This document shows, piece after piece, positions 8,702 through 17,162 of a stretch of 64,000 nucleotides of DNA (within the stretch, counting starts at the first letter, position 1; every line of letters starts with the position of its first letter). This stretch comes from Azophilus sp963663395. GTDB taxonomy: Bacteria; Pseudomonadota; Gammaproteobacteria; Pseudomonadales; Azotimanducaceae. The stretch spans positions 4,030,001 to 4,094,000 of the forward strand of contig OY760226.1 in NCBI GenBank assembly GCA_963663395.1. Reading direction: 5' to 3'. The notes below the pieces were generated by a model. That model saw nothing but the letters and a program-made list of their open reading frames with translations, was not told where the DNA came from and searched no databases. The translations under genes and the position numbers were made by a program.

Positions 8702-9697
8702 ATGCCCGAAATCAGTACCGACACGGCGGCGCCCACGCTTGAGGATATCGAGAAGGCACGGGCGACTCTCGGCGGGCTCGTCAACGAGACGCCAACGCAT
8801 CGCTGGCGCTCTCCCCTGCTCGAAGCACGCCTCGGCGCCGAAAGCGCGGTCTTCCTGAAACTGGAGGTGTTTCAGCGTACGGGCACCTTCAAGGCGCGCG
8901 GCGCGCTGCTCAATGCGCTCGCCCTCGATGGCCCGGCGCGCGAGCGGGGCGTCACGGCGGTGAGCGCCGGCAACCATGCCATCGCCGTCGCCTTCGCCGC
9001 ACAGCGCATCGGCACGAGCGCGAAGGTTGTCATGATGCGCACCGCCAACCCGTTTCGCGTGGCACAGGTGCGGGCATACGGCGCGGAACTCGTGCAGGTG
9101 CCCGACGTACACACCGCTTTCGAGACCGTCGCCGCCATCGAGCGGGATGAAGGGCGCACCTTCATCCACCCGTTCGAGGGTCGCACCACTGTACTCGGCA
9201 GCGCCACCCTCGGCCTCGAACTGGCCCGCCAGGCACCGGACCTCGATGCCGTAATCGTACCCATCGGCGGCGGCGGCCTGTGTGCCGGCGTCGCCACAGC
9301 CGTCAAGGCCGCACAGCCGGCCTGCCGCGTCTACGGCGTCGAACCGGAAGGGGCCGACACCATGCACCGCAGTTTCGCCGCCGGCTCGCCCCAGGGAATT
9401 GAAAACGTGACCACCATCGCCGACAGCCTCGGCGCGCCCTACGCGGCGACCTATTCCTTCGAGCTATGCCGCAAGCACGTCGACGAACTGGTCAGGATCG
9501 ACGACGATGCCATGCGCCGCGCGATGGGAGTTCTATTCCTGGAAATAAAGCTGGCGCTCGAGCCGGCCGGCGCGGCGGCCACCGCGGCGCTCCTCGGCCC
9601 GCTCGCGGAACCGCTACGCGGCAAGCGGGTCGCGGCCATCGTGTGCGGCGCCAACATTGACGCCCGCACCTTCTTCGAGCAGGCGCTGTTTCCCTGA
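8702..9697 (+). CDS. PLP-dependent threonine dehydratase-like enzyme (fold type II)
   Basis: A 331-residue fold-type II PLP enzyme of the threonine ammonia-lyase/serine racemase group. The Schiff-base lysine is Lys64 in RTGTFKARGA, VSAGNHAIAVAFAA follows (S/N-x-GNHAQ pattern), and the phosphate-binding loop is IGGGGLCAG (about residues 185-193). C-terminal LALEPAGAA is also typical. There is no ACT regulatory domain, so this is the short catabolic/racemase-like form rather than the feedback-controlled biosynthetic IlvA. It likely deaminates threonine or serine, or a beta-hydroxy amino acid, to a 2-oxo acid; specificity cannot be read from sequence. AGAGGAA lies about 7 bases before ATG 8702. 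Confidence 0.85.
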   Translation: MPEISTDTAAPTLEDIEKARATLGGLVNETPTHRWRSPLLEARLGAESAVFLKLEVFQRTGTFKARGALLNALALDGPARERGVTAVSAGNHAIAVAFAAQRIGTSAKVVMMRTANPFRVAQVRAYGAELVQVPDVHTAFETVAAIERDEGRTFIHPFEGRTTVLGSATLGLELARQAPDLDAVIVPIGGGGLCAGVATAVKAAQPACRVYGVEPEGADTMHRSFAAGSPQGIENVTTIADSLGAPYAATYSFELCRKHVDELVRIDDDAMRRAMGVLFLEIKLALEPAGAAATAALLGPLAEPLRGKRVAAIVCGANIDARTFFEQALFP

Positions 9698-9851
9698 TGT
9701 GCGCCGGCCAGCAAATTTGACCCCGCCCCCGCCTCGAGGATCAGACTGAGCCCACCGGGATGCTCGCTGGCAAGTGATGATGGCTGCGACCAAGGTCGCA
9801 ACCCAGCCACCGGCGAGGCAGTCGTTTCCGTCTGGCTTGAGCACGATGTAA

Positions 9852-11216
9852 TTATTGCCTGAAATCTGTGGCGCGCCATACGTCCATGCTCAGGTCAAGG
9901 GGCGGAACCCGTCCATTGGAGTTGTTGGCCACCGTGGCGAGGAATTTTGTTTCCGCATCGAGTTGCCTGACCAGGTTGCTGTCGTCGCTGTTCAACAGCG
10001 GTGTCGCGCCCATCAGGTGCCCCAACAATGCAACACGCGCCGCCGCCTTGAATTGCCCATCGCCGTCAGCGTCGCGGGGCCATCCGCCATGCTTCGCCCA
10101 CAGGGCCTTGAGTTGCTGCCCGGCTTCCGACAGGGTGCGGGCCTGTCTTTGCAGGCGTTGCCTTTCGTCGCGCAAGGGGCCGGTGTCACCCTTCAACGCT
10201 TCAGCGCGCGATTTCATCTCCACTACCCTGGCTTGGGCAAGGCCGCCCAAATGCCATTGGTCCATCGGCCCAAGCAGTGCCTGCAGTTCGAGTTGGGGCA
10301 TGCAGTAACTGGGTTGTAGAACACGATGTCCCGTCGCTGACAGAGCATATTGACGCGTCCTGACTTTGACCTGACAGGAGCGTGTCGCGCCGTCCGGACC
10401 CTGCAGGCAAACAGTGGCGTTCTCATCAGCTACACCCAGCCAGGCCAGCGCCGCCGATTGGGTTACCCACTGTTGGGTTTCGCCGGCGGAGAACAGCGTA
10501 ATGGAATGGAGGTCGACAGCGACTACCTCTCCGTCAAGCGCCCGCCGGGCCTTTTCCGGGTCAAGTGTCAGAGCGGCAGCAGCCACTTCGTGGCCCATCA
10601 GGTTCACCGCTGAACCCCGTGCGAATGACGCCACCAAGGTCGCGTCTTCAGGAGACCTGCGTAGTGTTTGGAGGCTTTCCTCGATAATCTGCGCACGCTC
10701 TTGCGCTTCCCCACCTTGCATGGATTGCAGGAAGCGGAAAAACGATCTGCACTGTTCGTCGCTGTGCTGCTGGAGGCGCTGGCCGTTTATGCCGTCCGCA
10801 GCAAAGACGCCGTGCCGCAGACCTCGAAACAGCAGTTCGCCCGAATTGCTGGTCAAGGTGGTTCGCTCGAGCCCAGGCACCCGGGCACACAATTCCAACT
10901 CGTTCGCCGGGCACCTTGTTATCGATGTCACCTCTCCGACGCTGTTTCCGGCCGGACCCTGGTTGGGCTGCGATCGCCGCGGGGCCGGGCCCATCAACGA
11001 TACGCGCCTGGAACCAAGGCCGGGACGCTCTTCCGCTGCCGCCCCGGTTCCAACCGCCGCACTGCGTTCACGCACGGACGGGCCCGGCGACGCGCCGGTT
11101 CTTACCTGCACCTGGCGGCCTGCGGAAGTGCCTTGCCGCGACTCCCCGCTGGCGTCCGGCGCGCCGCCGGGGCGGCTATTCGCAGCAGCCTCCGCTGCTC
11201 TTGTATCGATACCCAT
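9852..11216 (-). CDS. IpgD/SopB-like inositol phosphatase effector homologue lacking the catalytic Cys loop
   Basis: A 454-residue protein whose C-terminal 330 residues can be laid along IpgD (Shigella) and SopB (Salmonella), type III effectors that dephosphorylate phosphoinositides. Matching blocks by eye: GELLFRGLRHGVF (126-138) with the family's EIFSGIRHGV; DPEKARRALDGEVVAVDLHS (219-238) with the conserved PE...AL.G..V block; LQALLG (311-316); and AARVALLGHLMGATPLLN (392-409) with the segment just before the catalytic NCKSGKDRTG loop. At that loop this protein reads NSDDSNLVRQLDAE, so the Cys and the CX5R motif are gone while the following LDAE is kept. A coiled-coil-like stretch (333-373) replaces the usual middle. 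The first 90 residues are low-complexity. No secretion-system gene is nearby. It could be a pseudo-enzyme or a binding module; homology is from memory of the family. Confidence 0.55.
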   Translation of the reverse strand: MGIDTRAAEAAANSRPGGAPDASGESRQGTSAGRQVQVRTGASPGPSVRERSAAVGTGAAAEERPGLGSRRVSLMGPAPRRSQPNQGPAGNSVGEVTSITRCPANELELCARVPGLERTTLTSNSGELLFRGLRHGVFAADGINGQRLQQHSDEQCRSFFRFLQSMQGGEAQERAQIIEESLQTLRRSPEDATLVASFARGSAVNLMGHEVAAAALTLDPEKARRALDGEVVAVDLHSITLFSAGETQQWVTQSAALAWLGVADENATVCLQGPDGATRSCQVKVRTRQYALSATGHRVLQPSYCMPQLELQALLGPMDQWHLGGLAQARVVEMKSRAEALKGDTGPLRDERQRLQRQARTLSEAGQQLKALWAKHGGWPRDADGDGQFKAAARVALLGHLMGATPLLNSDDSNLVRQLDAETKFLATVANNSNGRVPPLDLSMDVWRATDFRQ

Positions 11217-11571
11217 CGTCGGCTTCCGTTGCTCGTTTCAACAAACGGGTGCGCCGCCGTTGCGATTTTCGGTGAATGCGAAGTAAGCCCGTCCCACGCG
11301 GTGTGCGACTTCTGAGTCATAGTGGAGCCGCGCGTGCCAAAGACGTTTCTGCAAACATTGCCGGCAACGCCCAAAGTGTCGGACACCACGATGCGCCTTG
11401 AGTTCCCCGGATTCATCGCACCGTGGAACACCATTGGCTGCTCCCTGGCCGCGGGCGAGCACCCTGCTCAACGCGCCGGTCTGCGTCCAATCCCCGTGCG
11501 AGTCACAATCAACCGACAGGTGCGGTGTCCCGTGCCGGCCGATGGCGCGAATGATCGTGCCGCTCTCATTG
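11217..11571. other. Intergenic stretch without a supported gene
   Basis: These 355 bases separate the IpgD-like gene from the 3' end of the TonB receptor gene on the same strand. Short open frames exist on both strands but none has family resemblance, a ribosome site or consistent coding character. The upstream signals of the IpgD-like gene should be here; I see no clear promoter. Confidence 0.4.
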
Positions 11572-14445
11572 TCACCGGCGGTACCGGAAGCGCACGTATA
11601 TCGTGCGCCCCTTGATGTCGTGCACAAATCCGTCGAAGCCGGGCCGCAGGTTGTGGCGATGTACCCCCTCGCGTCCGCTCGGTAGCGGCGGCGGGTTCCT
11701 GTCGGCCAGGTTCCGCACTCCAAGATAGAGCGTGGCTTCGCCGCCGAACAGGTTCTCCTTCACGTAGCTGTAGTTCGCGTCCAGCGTCGTCCAGGACGCG
11801 ATTTCCGGCCGCGAGGCTACCTCGTCGTTCTCGTAAGAGTCCACAAATCGGGCAGTCAGCCCGGCCGCATGCCGCCCCCGCGACCAGGCGACGCCCAGGT
11901 TGAAGCGCAGTTGTGGGGTCGGCGCGAAGCCGTTGGTGTCGTTACGGCTGCCGAGCCGGTCCACATAACCCTCGCCGCCGGCGTCCACGTCGAACCGGGT
12001 GAGCAGCGTGGCGTCGGCGCTGATGCGGATGTCCCCGAGCGACGACGCCACGTCGTAGTATGCGTTGAGGTCCATTCCCCGGGTCCGCACCGCTGCCACG
12101 TTGCCGTAATCGGTTGTCACGACGCTCAATTGCCCGGAGGTGTCGCGCAGGACCCGGCTATCGTTGGGCCGCCCGTCGTCCCGGCAGTCGTCGTCGACGA
12201 TGGCCTGGAAACTGCGCCCCTGGGCGATGACGTCGCGGTAATCGAGCATCCAGTAGTCGACGCTGACCGCGGCGTTCTCAAGAGGTCTCAACAACACGCC
12301 GAAGTTCACCGAGCGCGCCGTCTGCGGACTCAGCCCGCCGCCGCGAAGCATTGTGGCCACGTTGAAGTTGTCGCCACGGTCCACGATCGACCCGGAGGCG
12401 TCCACGGTGCAGCGCCCCACGCCCCCCCTGTCGAAGCGGAACGGGTCGGTGAGCGTGCGCGAACTGGTGTTACCGGCGGTCTGAAACACGCTCGGTGCCT
12501 GGAACGACGTGCCCCACGACGCGCGCAGCGACAGGCGGTCACTGGCGAAGAACTGGGCGGCGATCTTGGGGTCGGTTGAGTTGCCCGCGTGCCGGTAGCG
12601 CTCGTGGCGCACGGCAAGCTGCAGTTCGGCGCGCTCGCCAAGCTGCGTCAGGCTCTCGGTGAACACCGCCCATGTACGCTGGTCTGCCGCCGCGGGAAAC
12701 TCGCGGATTGGCTGCGGACCCTCGCCGGCAACATTCAGCGGGTCTGGCTCGAAGGCGTAGGCGAGTTCCCGGTACTGGGCGCCCACTGCCAGCGTGACCG
12801 GCCAGCCGTACCACTCGAACGCCTCGCGCGTGGCGACGAGTTCGGCGACGTTCTGAACACTCTTGGCACGCTCCCGCCTGACGCTCTCGAAACGCCTTAG
12901 CGTCTCGGCGTCATTGGCAGCGCGGCGCCCGGCCAGCGCCGGCGCGAGGCCGTCGTCCGCCACGGTCTTGGGCGTGACCAGGTCGGGGGCGACCAGCCGC
13001 GTGCCGAACGGATTCCACATCCCCTCCACCAGCGCGTTGGCAAACTCGGCAGCTATCCAGTGCCGCTCCGAGCGTACGTAGAGGTCTGCGCGGGCGCGCG
13101 TAAAATGCCCTTCGCCCGACCACCCGCCTGGCAGCTGGGCCTCGAACCCGAGCACCAGCCGCAGCGTGTCGAACGCCCTGACCTCGTCGCCGGAATTTTC
13201 GCCCGCGGCCTCCGCTCCGAGGGGCCGGCCAAAGTAGCCGAGTGGGACGGCCTCGTGCACCGCCGGAACCCAATCGGAGGGCGCAACGTAGGCAAGATTG
13301 CCGTCACCCTCGGGGTCGGTCCAGAAGTTGAAGGGGTGGTTGGCGGGTACGAAAAACTCGTTGGTTCGCTCGACGTTGCCGTTGAACAGCAGCATGTTGC
13401 CGACGCGGTCTGTCACGTCGTTCGACGAGTAACCGACCTCCGAGAAGAGCGTCACCGGGCCAAGGTGGAGGTCAGCCTCGGCAAATACCTGCCCACGCCG
13501 CTCCCCGGCGATCATTGCGCGCTGGTCGGAGAAGTCCACGCGGCACAACGCACCGCTCGGATAGCCACCGCCAGCCCGGCAGTCCGGGTCTGGAAACAGC
13601 GGCGCGTCGAGGCCGTCGACCTGGAACGGGGAATACGACCCGTCGGCGTTGGTCACCGCGCGGCGGAAGCTGCCCGGTGAACCGCGCCCGGAGTCGAACG
13701 AGCCGTCCACGATGTCACCATCGCCGTCCGGGTCGACCGCCCTGGGTATCAACCAGTCGAACTCGGTGCGGAAATTCTCGTCCTGTTCGTACCACACCCC
13801 GTACAGGCTGAGGTGACCCCGCTGCCCCTCAAGGCCGGCGGCAAAACCGAGGTCGTAAGCGCTGTTGCTGGCGTCCCGGTAGCCCCCGGCGATCTCGACC
13901 CCCGTAAAGCCCTTGCGGGTGACGAGATTGGCAACGCCGGCAACCGCCTGGGAGCCGTAGGTGGCCGAGGCGCCGTCGCGGAGTATCTCGACCCGGTCGA
14001 TCATGAGCACCGGAAGCGTGTTGATGTCGAAAAAGCTCTGCCCCGCGTCGTTTGAGACCGGCGCGAAACCGGCGCGGCGGCCGTTGATGAGGGTAAGGGT
14101 GGAGGAGAGCCCCACGCCGCGCAGGCTGAACTGGGAGACGCCCTGAAGATAGGTCTGCTGCGTTGCCAGGTAGGAGCCGGTGTTGGCCGTCAGACTGGAG
14201 AGAATGTCCACGGGCTGGGCCGCGCCGACTGCCTCGAATGCCGCGGCGTCGAGGGTCTGCACCGGTGCCCGGCCCTCGTAGACCTCCGCTCTGCGGATCA
14301 GGGAGCCAACCACCACGATCTCCTCGATCGCGTGATCGCCGGTTGCGGCGTTGCCCGCGTGCTGCGCAAATGCCGGCCACGTCACCGACAGCGCCACGAC
14401 GAGGGCGTATGCCGTCGAAGCCCGTCGGGTGCGATACCCGTTCAT
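11572..14445 (-). CDS. TonB-dependent outer-membrane receptor
   Basis: A 957-residue outer-membrane receptor. A signal peptide (ALVVALSVTWPAFAQ) is followed by the TonB box EEIVVVGSLIRR, a plug domain (about 60-190, with PVDILSSL, FSLRGVG, TLTLINGRR and IDRVEILRDGASATYGSQA) and a 22-strand-type barrel ending in the aromatic-rich TIYVRFRYRR. Plug motifs IEVLRDGASATYG and GVANLVTRKGF are typical of the RagA/CirA-like class widespread in marine gammaproteobacteria. The family uses TonB energy for uptake of siderophores, cobalamin, carbohydrates or peptides; the substrate is not evident. A divergent, deleted sugar-transporter gene lies upstream, weakly suggesting carbohydrate use (inference). Confidence 0.9.
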   Translation of the reverse strand: MNGYRTRRASTAYALVVALSVTWPAFAQHAGNAATGDHAIEEIVVVGSLIRRAEVYEGRAPVQTLDAAAFEAVGAAQPVDILSSLTANTGSYLATQQTYLQGVSQFSLRGVGLSSTLTLINGRRAGFAPVSNDAGQSFFDINTLPVLMIDRVEILRDGASATYGSQAVAGVANLVTRKGFTGVEIAGGYRDASNSAYDLGFAAGLEGQRGHLSLYGVWYEQDENFRTEFDWLIPRAVDPDGDGDIVDGSFDSGRGSPGSFRRAVTNADGSYSPFQVDGLDAPLFPDPDCRAGGGYPSGALCRVDFSDQRAMIAGERRGQVFAEADLHLGPVTLFSEVGYSSNDVTDRVGNMLLFNGNVERTNEFFVPANHPFNFWTDPEGDGNLAYVAPSDWVPAVHEAVPLGYFGRPLGAEAAGENSGDEVRAFDTLRLVLGFEAQLPGGWSGEGHFTRARADLYVRSERHWIAAEFANALVEGMWNPFGTRLVAPDLVTPKTVADDGLAPALAGRRAANDAETLRRFESVRRERAKSVQNVAELVATREAFEWYGWPVTLAVGAQYRELAYAFEPDPLNVAGEGPQPIREFPAAADQRTWAVFTESLTQLGERAELQLAVRHERYRHAGNSTDPKIAAQFFASDRLSLRASWGTSFQAPSVFQTAGNTSSRTLTDPFRFDRGGVGRCTVDASGSIVDRGDNFNVATMLRGGGLSPQTARSVNFGVLLRPLENAAVSVDYWMLDYRDVIAQGRSFQAIVDDDCRDDGRPNDSRVLRDTSGQLSVVTTDYGNVAAVRTRGMDLNAYYDVASSLGDIRISADATLLTRFDVDAGGEGYVDRLGSRNDTNGFAPTPQLRFNLGVAWSRGRHAAGLTARFVDSYENDEVASRPEIASWTTLDANYSYVKENLFGGEATLYLGVRNLADRNPPPLPSGREGVHRHNLRPGFDGFVHDIKGRTIYVRFRYRR

Positions 14446-14754
14446 GCCCCGCTGCCCGACATTGGCAAATCACCCTGCCCCGGCCGATCAACTGCTACGC
14501 CATTGCAAGTCATCCAGCCGTTGCCTCCCTGCAAACTGAATCGATGGCATAGCCAGGCAGCGTAATTGGCAATCTGGGGCGACAACCTGTGCCGATTGCT
14601 GATGTTCATTCTCAGATTCTTGACCGACATGAGCTGATTTGCCAATACCGGCGAGTGCAGCCAGCCGCGAAAATGCCCGTTGCGCGGTGGTGGTGCTCGC
14701 GCTTGTAACGATTTGGCCTTGTTGCGCGCCAGAATGTGCCCGAGAATCGTTGCG
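14446..14754. other. Divergent intergenic region, no gene seen
   Basis: About 309 bases between the TonB receptor and the deleted MFS gene, transcribed outward. It is slightly less GC-rich than the flanks and should hold the receptor promoter. I found no convincing promoter pair, operator palindrome or small gene. Confidence 0.35.
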
Positions 14755-15228
14755 ATGCCGGAAACTGGAATCGATTCACGGCCCGACGAGGCCGGTTCAT
14801 CCTTCATTATCCTGATCAGTTGCATTGCAACGCTGGGCGGATTCCTGTTCGGCTACGACAGCGGCGTCATCAACGGTACCGTGGACAAGCTGCAGACCGC
14901 CTTTCAGTCGGACAGCGAGGGAACCGGATTCAACGTGGCTTCCATGCTGTTGGGATGCGCGGTCGGGGCGTTCTCCGCGGGCCGCCTGGCAGACCTGTTC
15001 GGGCGGCGCACGCTGCTTGTCGTGGCCGCCGTTCTGTTTGTCGTCAGCGCCTGGGGTTCCGGCATCGCGGGGGGTTCCCTCGAATTCGTCGTCTATCGCG
15101 TACTGGGCGGCATCGGTCTTGCGGGCGCGTATTCGTTCTACGCGGCAGCGGTCGTGGTCTCGGTCTATTTCGTGGTCCGTTACGTTCACGAGACGCGCGG
15201 CCTGGAACTGGAGGAGATGCCGGGGTGA
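14755..15228 (+). pseudogene. MFS sugar-porter gene with a large in-frame internal deletion
   Basis: The frame encodes 157 residues. Residues 15-125 match the N-terminus of sugar-porter-type MFS transporters: GGFLFGYDSGVINGT in helix 1, GRLADLFGRR (76-85) between helices 2 and 3, and VYRVLGGIGLAGA in helix 4. Residues 126-157 jump straight to the extreme C-terminus of the same family: a final helix and VRYVHETRGLELEEM, the usual PETKG..LEE ending. A normal member has about 450-480 residues and 12 helices, so about 300 codons are missing yet both ends remain in one open frame. It is probably non-functional as a transporter. ATG 14755 is preceded by a weak GAGAA; ATG 14734 is an alternative. 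Confidence 0.75.
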
Positions 15229-15257
15229 TCGAGGCGGCAGGGATTTGACCCGTTTGA

Positions 15258-15372
15258 CAACCTGATCCGCGAACAAGAGGTTTAACGGGGCGATGCCCCA
15301 GCCCGACGGGACAGCGGTGACCGGGAGGGATGTCGGCTGGTTCGGCAACCTTATCCGCGAACAAGAGGATTA
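15258..15372 (+). repeat. Two 27-bp direct repeats, both ending as an NLIREQE-stop reading
   Basis: Copies lie at 15258-15284 and 15346-15372, 88 bases apart, and differ at two of 27 positions. Both contain ATCCGCGAACAAGAGG. Read on the plus strand, copy one gives DNLIREQEV-stop and copy two gives GNLIREQED-stop; the second closes a 26-codon open frame from ATG 15293. This looks like a duplicated 3' end of a coding region left beside the deleted MFS gene. No ribosome site supports the small frame, so I do not call it a gene. Confidence 0.6.
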
Positions 15373-15405
15373 GTATCGTCGGGCAACTCAAGGGGTGTAC
15401 GGGCC

Positions 15406-16116
15406 ATGGAGCTTCAACTGATTCCGATCGCCAACCTGACACTGGCGTTCATACCCGTGTTGGCGGTGATCGCGGTCATGCATCGCTGGGGCGTCGGCGC
15501 GGGCAAGGCCGTGTACGCAAACGCCCGCATGCTCGTTCAGCTTGTCGCGATCGGCTATGTCCTGACCTACATCTTCGAAGCGGACAACCCCTGGATAATC
15601 GTTGCGGTGCTGGCGGTGATGATCTCCGTCTCCGCCTGGATTGCCCTGCGCCCCTTGCCCGCAAGGGGAATCCGCCTGTACACGGTGGTTCTGGCAGCCC
15701 TTGGATCCACGGGCCTTGCGATCTTCCTGCTCGTGACGCAACTCGTGCTCGGCGTCGACCGGTGGTTTGAGCCAAGCGTCGTGGTGCCGATCGCCGGAAT
15801 GATCTTCGCCAACTCCATGAATACCGTCAGCCTCACCGCGGAGCGATTCGAGGCGGAACTCGGTCATGGCGTTGAGCACGCAGCCGCCCGCCGCACGGCC
15901 CTCGATGCCGCGCTCATCCCGCAGATCAATGGGCTGCTGGCCGTAGGTCTGGTTGCGCTGCCGGGCATGATGACCGGTCAGATTCTTGCCGGTGTCGATC
16001 CCCTGGTAGCGGCGCGTTACCAGGTCGTCGTGATGTGCATGATGTTCGGCGCCGGCGGCCTCGCGGCGGCGGTGTACCTCGCCCTTCAGCGCGAGCGGCT
16101 GCAAGCGTCCGAATAG
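15406..16116 (+). CDS. FetB/YbbM-like ABC transporter permease (UPF0014)
   Basis: A 236-residue membrane protein with about seven hydrophobic helices and the UPF0014 pattern: YANARMLVQLVAIGYVL near residue 38-54 (usual 'R...QL...G..L'), PIAGMIFANSMNTVSLTAER (about 130-148) and ALIPQINGLLAVGLVALPGMMTGQILAG (about 172-199). In E. coli FetB pairs with the ATPase FetA in iron export and oxidative-stress resistance. Here no FetA-type ATPase is adjacent: the gene upstream is the deleted MFS remnant and downstream is an oxidoreductase. The partner may be elsewhere, or this may be an orphan permease. Confidence 0.8.
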   Translation: MELQLIPIANLTLAFIPVLAVIAVMHRWGVGAGKAVYANARMLVQLVAIGYVLTYIFEADNPWIIVAVLAVMISVSAWIALRPLPARGIRLYTVVLAALGSTGLAIFLLVTQLVLGVDRWFEPSVVVPIAGMIFANSMNTVSLTAERFEAELGHGVEHAAARRTALDAALIPQINGLLAVGLVALPGMMTGQILAGVDPLVAARYQVVVMCMMFGAGGLAAAVYLALQRERLQASE

Positions 16117-16220
16117 CGGGCGGGGTACACTGCCCAGAGATTCTTGACCAAAGCGCATCGAAGCGTCTGGCGTACGGGTCTACAATTCCCCTCCCCCATG
16201 CAATTGAACGGTAACACCAC

Positions 16221-17090
16221 GTGGATTTTGGAATTGCTACATTTGTGAATGCCGATGGCGCTTCGCCGCAGAGAATTGCCGCTCTTTCCGAATCCCTAGG
16301 TTTTGAGTCCTTCTTCGTATCCGAACACTCGCACATACCGGTGTCGACGGACTTTCCGCTCGCCCCCGAAGTTCCGTATATCTACATGAGCATGCTGGAT
16401 CCCTTTGTTGCGCTGGGCGCCTGCGCCTCCGTAACCGAGACCATTCGTCTGGGCACGGCCATCTGCATTCTTCCGCAGCGCGACCCCATTCACACCGCCA
16501 AGGAGGTCGCGACACTGGATCAGCTTTCAGGTGGTCGCTTCGTGCTCGGCATTGGCGCCGGCTGGAACGCGCCGGAGATGGAGAACCACGGCGTTCCCTT
16601 CGCCGAGCGCTTTGCCAGAACCCGGGAAGGGCTCGAAGCCATGCGCGGGTTCTGGGAGAACGAAGAAGCCGAATACCGCGGCAAGTTCTACAGCTACACA
16701 CGCAGCTGGATGTATCCAAAGCCCATACAGACACCGGTCCCGGAGCTCTCCCTGGCTGGCGGCGGCCCGAACATCCTGAAGCGCTGTGTCGCTCTCGGAT
16801 GCGGCTGGATGCCGGTGTTTGTCCCGGCTATGGACCCATCCATGGCGGGTCGCGTTACGCCGCTCGATTCGCTTGGCGAGTCGCGAGTGGCATTGAAACG
16901 CCTCGAAGAGGACCAGGGCCGGCCGAGAACGCGGATATCGGCAATGGGATTGCCGCCGATGCCTGAATTCATTGATACACTGCTCGAACATGGTGTGGAG
17001 CGCATGATCGTCACCGTAACGTCGGAATCTGAAGAGTCGGTGCGCGAACAACTCGAGAAAACTCGGGATGCGGTGTCGGCGTATCACTGA
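16221..17090 (+). CDS. LLM class F420-dependent-type oxidoreductase
   Basis: A 289-residue complete member of the luciferase-like monooxygenase superfamily, closest by eye to the TIGR03619 group. Landmarks: FVSEHSHIP (about residues 31-39), LDPFVALGACASVTETIRLGTAICILPQRDP (strand and helix with the coenzyme-facing residues), LDQLSGGRFVLGIGAGWNAPEMENHG (about 100-125) and LSLAGGGPNILKRC (about 172-185). Such enzymes use reduced F420 or FMN to oxidise or reduce small organics. The start is GTG 16221 with only a weak upstream ribosome site. The gene ends six bases before the partial palindromic repeat at 17096. Confidence 0.87.
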   Translation: MDFGIATFVNADGASPQRIAALSESLGFESFFVSEHSHIPVSTDFPLAPEVPYIYMSMLDPFVALGACASVTETIRLGTAICILPQRDPIHTAKEVATLDQLSGGRFVLGIGAGWNAPEMENHGVPFAERFARTREGLEAMRGFWENEEAEYRGKFYSYTRSWMYPKPIQTPVPELSLAGGGPNILKRCVALGCGWMPVFVPAMDPSMAGRVTPLDSLGESRVALKRLEEDQGRPRTRISAMGLPPMPEFIDTLLEHGVERMIVTVTSESEESVREQLEKTRDAVSAYH

Positions 17091-17095
17091 GGGGA

Positions 17096-17162
17096 GGGAG
17101 CACGGCAAGTGATTTCGTTGCTGTTGACGACCGCGGTGGTTCATCAATGAACGGGTCAGGCT
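17096..17162 (+). repeat. Partial copy of the palindromic element also found at 42228-42424
   Basis: These 67 bases align without gaps to 42357-42423, with roughly 15 mismatches. Shared blocks include GGGAGCACG and GTGATTTCG, and both end GGTC-A/G-GGCT. Only the right arm is here; the left arm and the full inverted repeat are missing. The last part contains the ATG (17147) that opens the next gene, so the repeat may have supplied its start. Confidence 0.65.

Noticed and set aside
11238..11723. A 161-codon minus-strand frame between the IpgD-like gene and the TonB receptor.
   Set aside because: It overlaps the receptor's 3' end in another frame and shows no family resemblance or ribosome site.
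15293..15373. A 26-codon plus-strand frame ending NLIREQED.
   Set aside because: No ribosome site; better explained as part of the duplicated coding scrap.
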